Below, piece by piece: positions 22,988 through 33,407 of a DNA stretch of 64,000 nucleotides (position 1 is its first letter; each line of letters begins with the position of its first letter). The stretch comes from Coptis chinensis (lineage: Eukaryota; Streptophyta; Magnoliopsida; Ranunculales; Ranunculaceae). The DNA is taken from the NCBI GenBank assembly GCA_015680905.1, contig CM027383.1:94748001-94812000 (forward strand), in the 5' to 3' direction. The notes under the pieces are model-generated. The model saw nothing but the letters and a program-made list of their open reading frames with translations, searched no databases and was not told where the DNA came from. The position numbers and the translations under genes are program-made.

Positions 22988-24017
22988 CTGTATCGGAAAT
23001 GGTTCAAGTGGATGCTTTAGGAGAGGAAACCCTCACCAAGAAAAAAAAAAATCAAAATCGGTTTGTTTTAATTTTCGTGATAGTATTCAAGTCAAGTTTC
23101 AAGAAGAAAAATGATTTCTCACAAAAGTTCTTATATCTCAATTCAAGTTTCAATTTTTTTTTTCTCACGGGTTTCATCGCTCACTTACTATTCACGGTTT
23201 ATCGCTCAATCGTTACTATTCATGGTTACTGTTCACCAACGTTGTTCATAGTTACTATTCACGGTACTGTTCATCGTCATGTTAAAGGAAGTTTTTGAGA
23301 TTTCGCTAGTGTTTAAAGTTTGTTTGAAGAATGCTAGGAGAGAGATCCGAAGTTTCTCAGTATTGGTTTCTTAGTATTGTTTCGCTTCCGCAATCTACGT
23401 CTTCCACAATCACTCTCATCCAGGATTGGAGGGGTAGTATTATTTGTATGCCGTTCTGGATGTTTGGGTTTCTAGCTTCCGCGCAATTGGTATTGATGCC
23501 GTCTTCTCTCGCCCCCGTTTCTAGAACATGATCAAGTTGTTTGTTTGAAGTATTATAAGGGCACATGACCTCTATCTCACGAGGAATTATTCTTTCCATT
23601 TTCCACTGTTCCAGAAGTTCGCAGTCATAAAAAGGCGCGACCCACCCTCCACCCTCTATCGTGAGTTTTGTTTGATGCATGTTCTATTAGAATTTTTTTT
23701 GTGAATTAGAGTATGAAGTATTGTTTTTTGAAGTGGGCATTGGTTGGTTGTATAAGTTGGTATTTAGTTTTCTCAGGTTCAAGTTCAAATTAAATAGACA
23801 AGCCTTTGTATGTTTCAACAGACTTGTATATTCCAACTTGAGAGGGGGAATAGGGAGATATGAAGACATTCAGTAGTATATGAAGGAAGGAGAATATGGA
23901 GACGTATGAGGAAGAGTACTCATGTCTCCATATTCCAACAAGCCTTGACGAACTCTTCATGACAAGGCAATCCACTATTCAAATTTTCAAGATGACATCC
24001 CCACTCTGCAGCCTTCA

Positions 24018-24125
24018 AGATTCAGTAGCAAATAAGCCTAAACTACAAACAAGTTTCGTGTAGCAAATAAGCCTCAATCGCAAGTATGTTTCGTAGCAGC
24101 CAAGCCTCAATCAGATCGTATGTTT
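24018..24125 (+). repeat. Internal minisatellite of the triple-LTR element, first copy
   Basis: About three units of 35-38 bases built on GTAGCAAATAAGCCTCAA followed by CGCAAGTATGTTTCGT-like sequence. The same array occurs in the second internal region at 25800-25925 with different small changes. Confidence 0.65.
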
Positions 24126-24497
24126 CAGAGTACCCATAATAGTATTTTGTTGACATTAATTGTATTGATTGATAGTAGCAAGAAGCACATCAAGTCACCG
24201 TTATTGTTTTCAATTTATATTATGACATGCCATAACAACAAATGAAGTGAGTAGTAGCCAAGCAAAGACGCCACTACACCGGTGTTATGATTTCAGTTTG
24301 TGAATCGAGGTACACCTTCAAGATTCGTGTTAGGTCATTGCCTACACCGACAGTTTCAGCCTCGACGCCTCAACCGTTGTTCGAAGTTCTTCAACCGAAG
24401 ACAGTTCTATCTGAAAAGGGGAGCAAGATTCTTATCTTTTGTTTTGTAATCCAATCCAGAATTTGCATAGTTTATGTGAATTACAACTTGAGGGGAG

Positions 24498-24783
24498 TGT
24501 TAGAATATATCAGTATTAGAATAAATCAGTATTAGAATATGTCCAATATGGATAGTCCCATGTTTCTATAAGTGTGGACATCCATATCTAGTAGTTTCTA
24601 TTATCATGTTTTAGTTTTAGTATAAGTATGTAATTCTGGGTAGAGAACAATCTCTCTCAGACTCTCTCAACCTCTAAACTCCAACCCTAATAAATCTCTA
24701 GTCTTCTTTGGTCTTCTTCTTGGTGTCTTTAATATATCAATATCACAACTCTCCTAGCATCATCACTAACACAGAATTTAACA
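24498..24783 (+). repeat. LTR 2 (central) of the triple-LTR element
   Basis: 286 bp, preceded by the polypurine run AGGGGAG and followed directly by the PBS-like TGGTATCGGAGC at 24784. Confidence 0.9.
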
Positions 24784-26291
24784 TGGTATCGGAGCGAGGT
24801 TCAGTGGTATGCTAGGAGAGGAAACCTCACTCAAGAAAAAAAAAAAAAATCAAAATCAGTTTGTTTTAATTTTCGGTATAGTATTCAAGTCAAGTTTCAA
24901 GAAGAAAAATGATTTCTCACAAGAAGAAGTTCTTATATCTCAATTCAAGTTTCAATTTTTTTTTCTCTGGCGGTTTACTGTTCACGGTTACTATTCACGG
25001 TTTACTGTTCACTGTTACTATTCATGGTTACTGTTCACCAACGTTGTTCATAGTTACTATTCACGGTACTGTTCATCGTCATGTTAAAGGAAGTTTTTGA
25101 GATTTCGCTAGTGTTTAAAGTTTGTTTGAAGAATGCTAGAGAGAGATCCAAGTTTCTCGAGATTGGTTTCTTAGTATTGTTTCGCTTCCGCAATCTACGT
25201 CTTCCACAATCACTCTCATCCGTGATTGGAGGGTAGTATTATTTGTATGCCGCTCGATGTTTGGGTTTCTAGCTTCCAAGAAATTGGTATTGATGCCGCC
25301 TTCGTCTCGGTTTCTAGAACATGATCAAGTTGTTTGTTTGAAGTATTATAGGGCACATGACCTCTATCTCACGAGGAATTATTCTTTCCATTTTCCACCG
25401 CCGCGAAGTTCGCAATATAAAAGCGCGACCACCCTCCACCCTCTATCGTGAGTTTTGTTTGATGCATGTTCTATTAGAATTTTTTGTGAATTAGAGTATG
25501 AAGTATTGTTTTTGAAGTGGGCATTGGTTGGTTGTATAAGTTGGTATTTAGTTTTCTCAGTTTCAAGTTCAAGTCGGAATAGACAAGCCTTTGTATGTTT
25601 CAAATGACTTGTATATTCCAACTCGAGAGGGGAATAGGGAGATATGAAGACATTCAAGAGTATATGAAGGAAGGAGAATATGGAGACGTATGAGGAAGAG
25701 TACTCATGTCTCCATATTCCAACAAGCCTTTGACGAACTCTTCATGACAAGGCAATCCACTATTCGGTCTTGATGACATCCCCACTCTGCAGTCTTTCAA
25801 GATTCGTGTAGCGATCAAGCCTAAACCGCAAACAAATTTCGTGTAGCAAATAAGCCTCAACCGCAGTAGTATGTTTCGTGTAGCAAATCAAGCCTCAATC
25901 AGACGTATGTTTCGTGAGTACCCATAATAGTATTTTGTTGACATTAATGGGTATTGATAGTAGCGCACCAAGAAGCTTACATCAAGTCACCAAGTATTGT
26001 TTTCAATTTATATTATGACAGCCATAACAACAAATGAAGTGAGTAGTAGCCAAGCAAAGACGCCACTACACCGGGTGTTATGATTTCGATTTTGGACTCG
26101 AGGTACACCTTCAAGATTCGTGTTAGGTCATTGCCTACACCGACAAGTTCGCCTCGAACGCCTCAACCCGTTGTTCGAAGTTCTTCAACCAAGACGGTTT
26201 CTATCGCGAAAGGGAGCAAGATTCTTATCTTTTGTTTTGTAATCCAATCTGTATTTGCATAGTTTCATGTAATTACATGACTTGAGGGGAG

Positions 26292-26573
26292 TGTTAGAAT
26301 ATATCAAGATTAGAATAAATCAAGATTAGAATATGTCCAATATGGATAGTCCCATGTTTCTATAAGTGTGGACATCCATATCTAGTAGTTTCTATTATCA
26401 TGTTTTAGTTTTAGTATAAAGATGTAATTCGGGTGAGAACAATCTCTCGGACTCTCTCAACCTCTAAACTCCAACCCTAATAAATCTCTAGTCTTCTTTG
26501 GTCTTCTTCTTAGTGTCTTTAATATATCAATATCACAACTCTCCTAGCATCATCACTAACACATAATTTAACA
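26292..26573 (+). repeat. LTR 3 of the triple-LTR element
   Basis: 282 bp, preceded by CTTGAGGGGAG and followed by the target duplication CAAAA. Confidence 0.85.
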
Positions 26574-26720
26574 CAAAATTTTGTAAAACGAATTGAGTTC
26601 GAATTAACTGTAATTCCAAACAAGCCGAGTTTGAACGTAAAGTGGAGCTCGACATTAAGTTTGAGCTTGGCTCAAGCTCGACTCGCAAAACCCACCAGCA
26701 GATTTTGAGCATGCCAATAC

Positions 26721-28190
26721 TCGACTCCATGGCATTCCATCTCTTTGTTATTTTGCTTAATAATCGCATGATGACCAAATTAATGGAATTAATATTTGAT
26801 CCTATACCAAACGTTAAATACGTTTTTGCAATATAACGTAATTATTAATGACTAATAAGGTCAACGGATCAATCTGATCTGATTAGGAGAATGGCATGAC
26901 TACACATGTCGAATTCGAACAAAGAAGACAATGATTTATTCTCACTTTCTCTAACATCTAAAGTTCTAAACCATATATGACAAAGAAAATTATGCAAATA
27001 AGATCAAGTTTCATATAGACATCTACATGATAAATTTTGAATTAACTTGAGGGGACTTTGGATAATTCTAAAGTGAAAAATGTTGAAATTTACTTCAGAT
27101 CAGCACAACACTGCGTTGGCTCTCGTATAAGATTTTACCTTCTCAAACATATTTTTCCATTTTCAAAACAGAATGGAGGGAATTATTCAGGGAGCGCACC
27201 TAATATGTTGCATAATTGCCACTTCACTAAATACACTTTGGGTATTGAATTCGAAATATCAAGTACCAAATCTCGATTATTGTCAAGAAGATTTTTTTCC
27301 CCCAATGAACTCTCAAGAGGAAATATGTTGCTTTCAGTGAGTGGACGTGTATGCAGCTCACAAAGTGCGTTGCCTAGCATTCCTCAGTATAAAATGAGAT
27401 CAGCTTTACAAACCTACAGGAGTTGTCTTCCTCTAATCTTGTTATTTTCATATTAATTGCAAATTGAGTTGACCCATGAAGATATCAGAACACTTGCTAT
27501 TTCTGACATGAGTTCAGCACTTAGTCACCAGATCGTAGAGCTGAGCGAGAGCGGGATCGTGAGAGCGCCTATGTTAGGAAGCTCTGTGTTTTAGAGCGTC
27601 TTCCTTCAAAGTGCCAATAAATATTGAATATAATATGTTTTGTATATATTATCATAAAAATTAATCAAATAAATTTTGAATTAAAAACAAAAAAAAATAT
27701 GAATTATCTTAATTTTTCATATGAAAAGGAAAGTTATATTTGTTATGGCCTTATTTAGGCCTATAAGGCCCATAGGTCCGAAAGAGGAGGCCCAGAAGTC
27801 AGCAGTATAAAAAGAATAAGGTGAGCGAATAGAGAGGAAGAGGAGGAAGGGATAGGGTTTTTTAGGTCGTAACAATATTGATGTGAGTAATGAGTATGTC
27901 CATATTGTCACGGCGTTGCATAATTAAGAGAATAATACTTTATTTGGGTTGGTTTAAGATTGAGCCCAAACAAAAATCAAAACCCATTTATACAATTGCA
28001 GCAATCTCATAGTTTACGTGTAAAATCCTTAATAAAGTACTGACTTGTGACTTCAACCAGACACAAGATCCAAAAAGTAAAAATATTAATAATTTATCTT
28101 CTTTTTCTCTAAAGCTTTATGGGACCCAAGCTTTATTAGTATTCTAGTCAATTTCTCCCTTCCTTTGTCTTCAACTCTAGCATGACTTAT
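26721..28190. other. Intergenic, with one promoter-like island
   Basis: No supported coding region. The 132-codon ORF at 27058-27456 has no family motif. The only notable part is the island at 27767-27892 described next. Confidence 0.45.
27767..27892 (+). promoter_or_regulatory. Promoter-like island of the ribosomal-protein/housekeeping type
   Basis: In order: GGCCCATA (27767, site II-like), AGGCCCAG (27788), TATAAAAAG (27806), a purine-rich leader, AGGGTTT (27854, telo-box), then ATG at 27891 overlapping a splice-donor-like GTGAGT. This combination is typical of plant translation-related genes, whose first exon often ends at the ATG. No downstream coding exon is seen before the LINE remnant, so it may be an orphaned 5' end. 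Confidence 0.35.
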
Positions 28191-28194
28191 TGAT

Positions 28195-30119
28195 AGATTT
28201 TGGAATATGAGATTCTTTGATAGAAATGACAAATATTTGGGGGTTCTTATTGTTTTTTCCCAAAAGAAGAAAGAAGATTTTGACTTTGTGGTGGATAAAG
28301 TGCATAATAAGATAAAGGGGTGGAGGGCAAAAGTCCTTGCTCAAGGTGAGAGGACTACTCTCATACAAGCTGTACGTAGTTCAGGCTACACCTCTTTTTG
28401 CTATGGCCACCTACAAACTTCCTCGATCTACTTGTCAAAAGATTGATAAAGCTTGTAGAAATTTCTGATGGCATGGGCAGGAAGATAGCAACAGTATCCA
28501 CACCACAGGGTGTGATAGTATATGCAAACCTAAAGCCTTGGAAGGCCTAGGACTGAGGAAAACTGGTGATATGAACAAGGCTATGCTTGGCTAGCCTGGA
28601 AAGCGCTTATAGATAACATTTCTATATGGGCAAAAACTTTTCTAGCTGTTTATGGGAAGTTCTCGTTTGATATTAAAGTTGAACCCCCACCTTGGGCCTC
28701 TTGGTTCTGGAAGGGAGTTCATAAGACTGCCAGGAATATCCTACCAGGGGTTATTTGGAGCATTGGCAAGAGGGACAAGGTCAATATTATGAAGCAGCCT
28801 TGGATCCTCATAAATGATGCCCCCATTAAACTGGAAGAGATATTACCTGGCAGACCAGACCTTGAAGGCCTAAAGGTGAGGGACTTGATGCTAGGGGATG
28901 ATTTTGGGTGGGATAACCACAAGGTTGAAAAGTTGTTCCCATCTGAAATAGCTACCCTCATTAAGCAAGTGGTGATTAGACCATCCACTCTGGCAATTGA
29001 CTCACCGGATGGGGTATTAGGAATGGTAAACTCTCTATTAAGTCTGCTTGCCATTTCCTGACCAACTCTGAATGGCAAGGAGGCACATCCTCTTTTAACA
29101 CTAATAAGAGTATCATGACTCTCTGGGGAGCAAAGTTACCAGCTAGCACTTAGCTTTTTCTCTGGAAACTATATATGTACATTCTCCCCACAGGAGATGT
29201 ACTGACCAGACACAATCTTAATGGAGACTATACTTGTCCTCTTTGCTTGACTGAACTAGAGAACCCACATCATTTATTTTTCCAATGTGAATGGATTAAG
29301 GTAGTATGGTTTGCTTCTGAGTTGGGAGCAAGAGTGGAAGATAGGGCAGCCATGACTATCAGGGATTGGTTGGATGAGTTTCTAGAGTGGACTAAGGCCA
29401 AGGATCCTGGTTTTGCTGAAAAGGGGCTGCTAGCTGTTATTCTCATGCAAGAGATATGGGAGATGAGGAACAAAACCAAGTTTGAGGGTAAAACACCCAA
29501 CAGAGATGATCTCTTGTGAAGAGCATATGCTAAGAGGAGTAGATGCGTCCAAGTATTTACCGATACTCATGACTTTCCTTCTGATTGAAGAAAATACTTT
29601 GGTAATTAGATTTGATGTCGCTTTTCGCAAAAATAATTAGATTTGAGCCGTCACCGGGTGCTTTGGCTTGGGATGGGGAAGGCAAGATGGTGGACGCAGC
29701 TACTTGAAGTTTTGATGCTGGTAGTGACTATGGAAGTGGCAAAGATGGTGGCTATGGAAGTGGCAAAGATGGTGGCTATGGAAGTGGCAGCCAAGTTAGC
29801 TAGAACAACAGGGAAAATATATTTTCTTTTTGAGGAAGACTGTAAGTAGGTTGTACAGAACCTACAGAATTCCTGTAACTTAGGTTCTATGAACTGGAGA
29901 TTAGACTCTATTAGGTATATGATTATGGGCTTATGTCAGCCTTTTTTCTTTTGTAAATTTAACTGGATTAGCAGAGATTCAAATTTTGAAGCCCACGACC
30001 TAACTAAGTGGGCTTTCAAAAATCAAGATGTGAGCCTGCTGTCTGGACATTTGTTGGAGTGTAGCAATGTTAATGCTATAATATGACATGTTTCTATCGA
30101 AAAAAAAAAAAAAAAAAAA
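28195..30119 (+). mobile_element. 5'-truncated, decayed L1-type LINE
   Basis: Pieces read 5' to 3' in the usual order: the RT C-terminal part (28207-28446; YLGV, KIKGWRAKVLAQGERTTLIQAV), a linker ending in the zinc-binding region after RT (29070-29519; LWGAKLPAS..., then CPLC and HHLFFQC as ligands, zf-RVT-like), and an RNase H remnant (29640-30086; WISRDSNFEAHDLTKWA). A poly-A tail of 20 bases closes it at 30100-30119, after a CTATCG motif common at plant L1 ends. Stops and shifts separate the parts. The endonuclease and RT catalytic core are missing because of 5' truncation. Confidence 0.85.
29715..29795 (+). repeat. 24-bp tandem repeat in the LINE RNase H part
   Basis: Just over three copies of a 24-base unit (GGCTATGGAAGTGGCAAAGAT plus GGT). 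In one frame they read as Gly/Tyr/Ser repeats (GGYGSGKD). They lie where the RNase H N-terminus should be and have probably expanded after the element died. Confidence 0.75.
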
Positions 30120-32180
30120 CAACAACAACAACAACAAACTACTCAACTCCAACATGACCACTTCGTCTCTCGAATCGCTATAGCACGGTTTGAGAGCGAT
30201 GACCACTTTCCACGGTTTGTGTGACTAAGATCCAGCATTGATTACTTCACTCTAGATTTACTCTAGATGTTTATCTTTGTTTTTTAATACTAACTGGAAG
30301 TTTTGTTTTATAGTCCACTCTCCAAATTAAATTAAGAACAGGAGTTAACTATTGTTACATTCTTTGACTTCATAGCAGAATTAGGAAAAGAGAAAATAAC
30401 GAACACCTGATTTCCGGACACTATATAATACACTGGATATAGAAATCAGCCTGAAATTTCGATTAATCAACAAAGCACTTTTGCGTTGATTGATTTGGAC
30501 CATATAACAATTTTAAAATTGTGAGTTTGTGTTGTAGGATGACATTTGCATTTCTCATATCATCAAATGGTTTTTAACAGAAAATTGCTAGGTTATCAAA
30601 ATGTGTAAATAAACGAGTATACTGGAAAAAGGTAATAAGAATACGAGTTGCATGGATACAAGTCATACGACCACGGCTAATATCTCATATGACATTTTTC
30701 ATTTTACAAAGTCGACTCACTTGTATATATTAATGAGGAAAAACAGTGTCTAATTATTCGATTCTCAGAAATTTTTCATCTGGTTTATAGGTTTTCTGGT
30801 GTCGAATGCAATATGTCACAATAAACAGTTAACTAATCATTTAATCAAGCAACTATAGCTTGAGTTGCTTTTGCCTAGCGTAAGCTTGTTCTTGAATTGT
30901 TGCAATATATAAGAAAATTTGAAGCCGGCCTATTATCACAAGAACCGCCATAAGATAATCAGTATCTGTGTGATAAAATTATTATGTTATTATTGAAACA
31001 AAACAACTAAACAAGCAGTTCATATGAGTTTCACGTGCCATCTCCACAAGTAAGGGAAAGGTGAGAACCTAAGGTCAAAACTCAAAACTTAATAAGGCGT
31101 GTCTTCATGCGAGTTCAACGGGCCTGCAGCCTCCTTGAGGTTTGAGAAATTGAGACACGTTACTACTTTTGCAACCTTCATGGCTTTGATTAGAAGAAGT
31201 GAAGAACTAAGTCACAAACATCACGTACTTGAATATTATCAATTGTTCTTTGACATAGCACTCAGATACGCCATTGAATTGAACGTAATTAACTATCGTA
31301 TATTGGTTTGGTGCATTTGTTGTGTTTATTGTTTTCAGTAGGTGTGATTGTTGGTACATAGCTTTATCAGAAAAATTGTTGGTACATGGCACTCAGATAT
31401 GCCACTTAATTTAATCGGGAGTAGAAAACGATTCTTTTCCACACTTTCAAAGAGTGTGAATGTTTACCTTCTCTCAATCTAAGCTCTTTTTCATTGAGTT
31501 CCTTTTCAAAGGAAAACATGGGACTGTGACTTGTGGGAACGTGAAAATTCACATATTGCAAGTGGCAACTACCAAATTGTTAAAACTTTTGGGTGATGAT
31601 AGTAGTAGTCTGGGGCTCGAACCTAATGTACATGACATGTATTAAAATCTAATTACTCACATCCAACGGTCCACATCACTCATTAGTAATTAAGTCCTAA
31701 ATCTTGAGTTTAATAATGGAGATTGTTTGCAATGACAATTTGGGGACATGTCTAATAACGCATATAACAGTGGGGGGGGGATGTCTAATTTCTAAATTAA
31801 GATTTATTTTAATTGTCTTTTCTTACTACCAATACCCTTTTTAGATAGGACGAGATAGGACGAGATGTCGCCACGTGTCTTTTTTTTTTCTCAAACATGA
31901 AAATAAATGGATCTTGAATTGGGAAGTCAAGGTAATTTTGGTAGTTTACAACGACAAAGGGTATTCAAGACATTTCACTGTCTTGACTACGGAGATAACG
32001 GTCAAAATACGTTGACAGAGACGGCGAGTGAGTCTGCGGGGGGGGTCTGAATTTGGGGGGACAAGTTTAATTCCGTTTTCAAATGGGGTGCAAGTAAAAA
32101 AACCCCGAAAATAAAAAGTTCATAGAACACGTTTGTAATTTGCGTTTATTGGGTTTGAACAGGTATATAGACAGTTAAGT
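30120..32180. other. Intergenic, no gene recognised
   Basis: A CAA repeat (30119-30138) follows the LINE tail. The 80-codon ORF at 31099-31341 has no family motif. Runs of G (31771-31780, 32038-32045), a duplicated ATAGGACGAG (31855 and 31865) and a T-run suggest repeat DNA, but no element limits were found. Confidence 0.45.
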
Positions 32181-32226
32181 TGAAATGTTGAAGAAAAAAT
32201 TCACTTAGGAGCGAAAAGTCTCCTAA

Positions 32227-32703
32227 GAGCATCTTTAGGAGTGATATCGATCTAGCATCAAACACCAAATTTCCAACAATTTGGTGTTTTTTCAATTTCA
32301 GGAGAGTCACATGTTGATGAAAACACAAAATCAGCCAATATTTGGTTCCAAGTTTGATGTTGTATCAAATCACTCACACGGTTTTGCCAACACCGTGTGG
32401 GCTTGGGCTTCTAATTGGGCTTATATGGCGCGGTTTTCACAAAACCGCACCAGAGATTGGGAAAAAAAAAAAAAAAAAATTATGTACGATACATGACGCG
32501 GTTTTCTCAAAACCGCGTGAGCTTGGGCCTGTCAGTTGGGCTTTAATGGCGCGGTTTTGGAAAAACCGCGTGGGCTATATGGCGCGGTTTATCTAAAACC
32601 GCGTAGTTTGATGTCGAAAATTTGATGTTACTCTTAAAGTTACTTGATGTTTTTTTGGTTTAAAATTTTGGTTTTTTTTTTTGTAACTCTCCTAAAGATG
32701 CTC
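32227..32703. mobile_element. PIF/Harbinger-type MITE nested in the Mutator MITE
   Basis: Inverted ends GAGCATCTTTAGGAG / CTCCTAAAGATGCTC are flanked by TAA (32224-32226 and 32704-32706), the 3-bp target of Harbinger/Tourist elements. It interrupts the left inverted repeat of the larger MITE. Inside is an array of five short hairpins (listed next). Confidence 0.8.
32379..32605. repeat. Array of five hairpins built on GCGCGGTTTT / AAAACCGCG
   Basis: Stem-loops lie at about 32377-32401 (CACACGG...CCGTGTG), 32429-32449, 32498-32518, 32549-32571 and 32582-32605. Each has an 8-11 bp stem ending in CCGCG/CGCGG and a 2-5 base loop. Between them are repeated GGGCTTGGGC and TTGGGCTT words. GC content is far above the surroundings. 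Confidence 0.8.
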
Positions 32704-33407
32704 TAAGCACCCATCCACCACACATCTACCATCTTTTTAACTAATGATTAACTCTAGTTATTTAAAATACCAAACATTTATTTTATTCTCTCCAAATCTA
32801 TTCATTTTTTTCTCCACATATCTTTCCTTTCTTTGTGTTTTCATAAAAATATATATATATCAATAATGAAAACTTCATAAGACTCCAAATATATTATTCT
32901 CTCTCATATATTTTTCCCTCTTCTTTCAACTTTGGTGGTAAAACCAAAAAGAATAAAAAAATAAAATAAAAAACCTTGTATAATAAATTGAAAACTACAC
33001 TAACATTCATAGAAAAAAATTCTTAAATTTTATCATAATTTTGAAAGAAACATAAATACAATTACAAATTGTAACTGTAGTACAAACCCAAAATACTGAT
33101 GATAATAGACAATACAAAATAAAATTAAAAAATTCACATTGAATGAAGGAGAATCCCTTGAAAAATCTACAACACAATTTTTTTTTTTTTTTTTTTTTTT
33201 ATGGAAATACAAATTAAAGAACAAAAATTGAGGAGAAAAAAATAAAATAAATATTTGGCTAGATTTTAATTAACTAGAGTTAATGATTATTTTAAAAGAA
33301 GATGGATGTGTGGTGGATGGGTGCTTAAGAGGATTTTCAGTCCTAAGCACCTAGGAGCGAATTTTTTCTTGAAATGTTGAATGAAGTCCTAGTTAGGGCC
33401 AATCATC

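Larger units (their letters stand above)
22706..26573 (+). mobile_element. Non-autonomous retroelement with LTR-internal-LTR-internal-LTR structure
   Basis: Three LTRs of 282-286 bp alternate with two near-identical internal regions (22988-24497 and 24784-26291). The whole block is flanked by one perfect 5-bp duplication, CAAAA (22701-22705 and 26574-26578). LTRs start TGTTAGAATATATC and end TTTAACA. After LTR2 comes a PBS-like TGGTATCGGAGCGAGG (initiator-Met type), and before LTR2 and LTR3 a polypurine AGGGGAG. The internal regions carry no gag-pol frame, only short ORFs in T-rich and GTTCACGGTTACTATTCA-like repeats. PBS type and LTR style suggest a Copia relative mobilised in trans. Confidence 0.85.
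22054..26720. mobile_element. Possible hAT-like element interrupted by the triple-LTR retroelement
   Basis: TAGGGCTGGTCATC...GACTCG...CTCGTGAGC at 22054-22085, and an inverted-looking GAGCTTGGCTCAAGCTCGACTCGC...CCACCAGC block at 26660-26700, bracket the 22706-26573 insertion. They look like the two ends of one older DNA element. A clean target duplication could not be found, so limits and class are uncertain. Confidence 0.35.
32191..33370. mobile_element. Mutator-type MITE (1180 bp including a nested MITE)
   Basis: Ends AAGAAAAAATTC / GAATTTTTTCTT are flanked by a perfect 9-bp duplication GAAATGTTG (32182-32190 and 33371-33379). The terminal inverted repeats are long: after the ends, CACTTAGGAGCG... 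on the left, and beyond the nested insertion TAAGCACCCATCCACCAC (32704) mirrored by GTGGTGGATGGGTGCTTA (33311-33328). There is no coding; the interior is AT-rich with a T-run at 33179-33200. A 9-bp target site points to Mutator superfamily mobilisation. Confidence 0.75.

Noticed and set aside
27058-27456. 132-codon plus-strand ORF
   Set aside because: No family motif, no upstream signals and composition like the surrounding non-coding DNA. The reverse strand is also open.
31099-31341. 80-codon plus-strand ORF
   Set aside because: No recognisable domain or splice structure; treated as chance.
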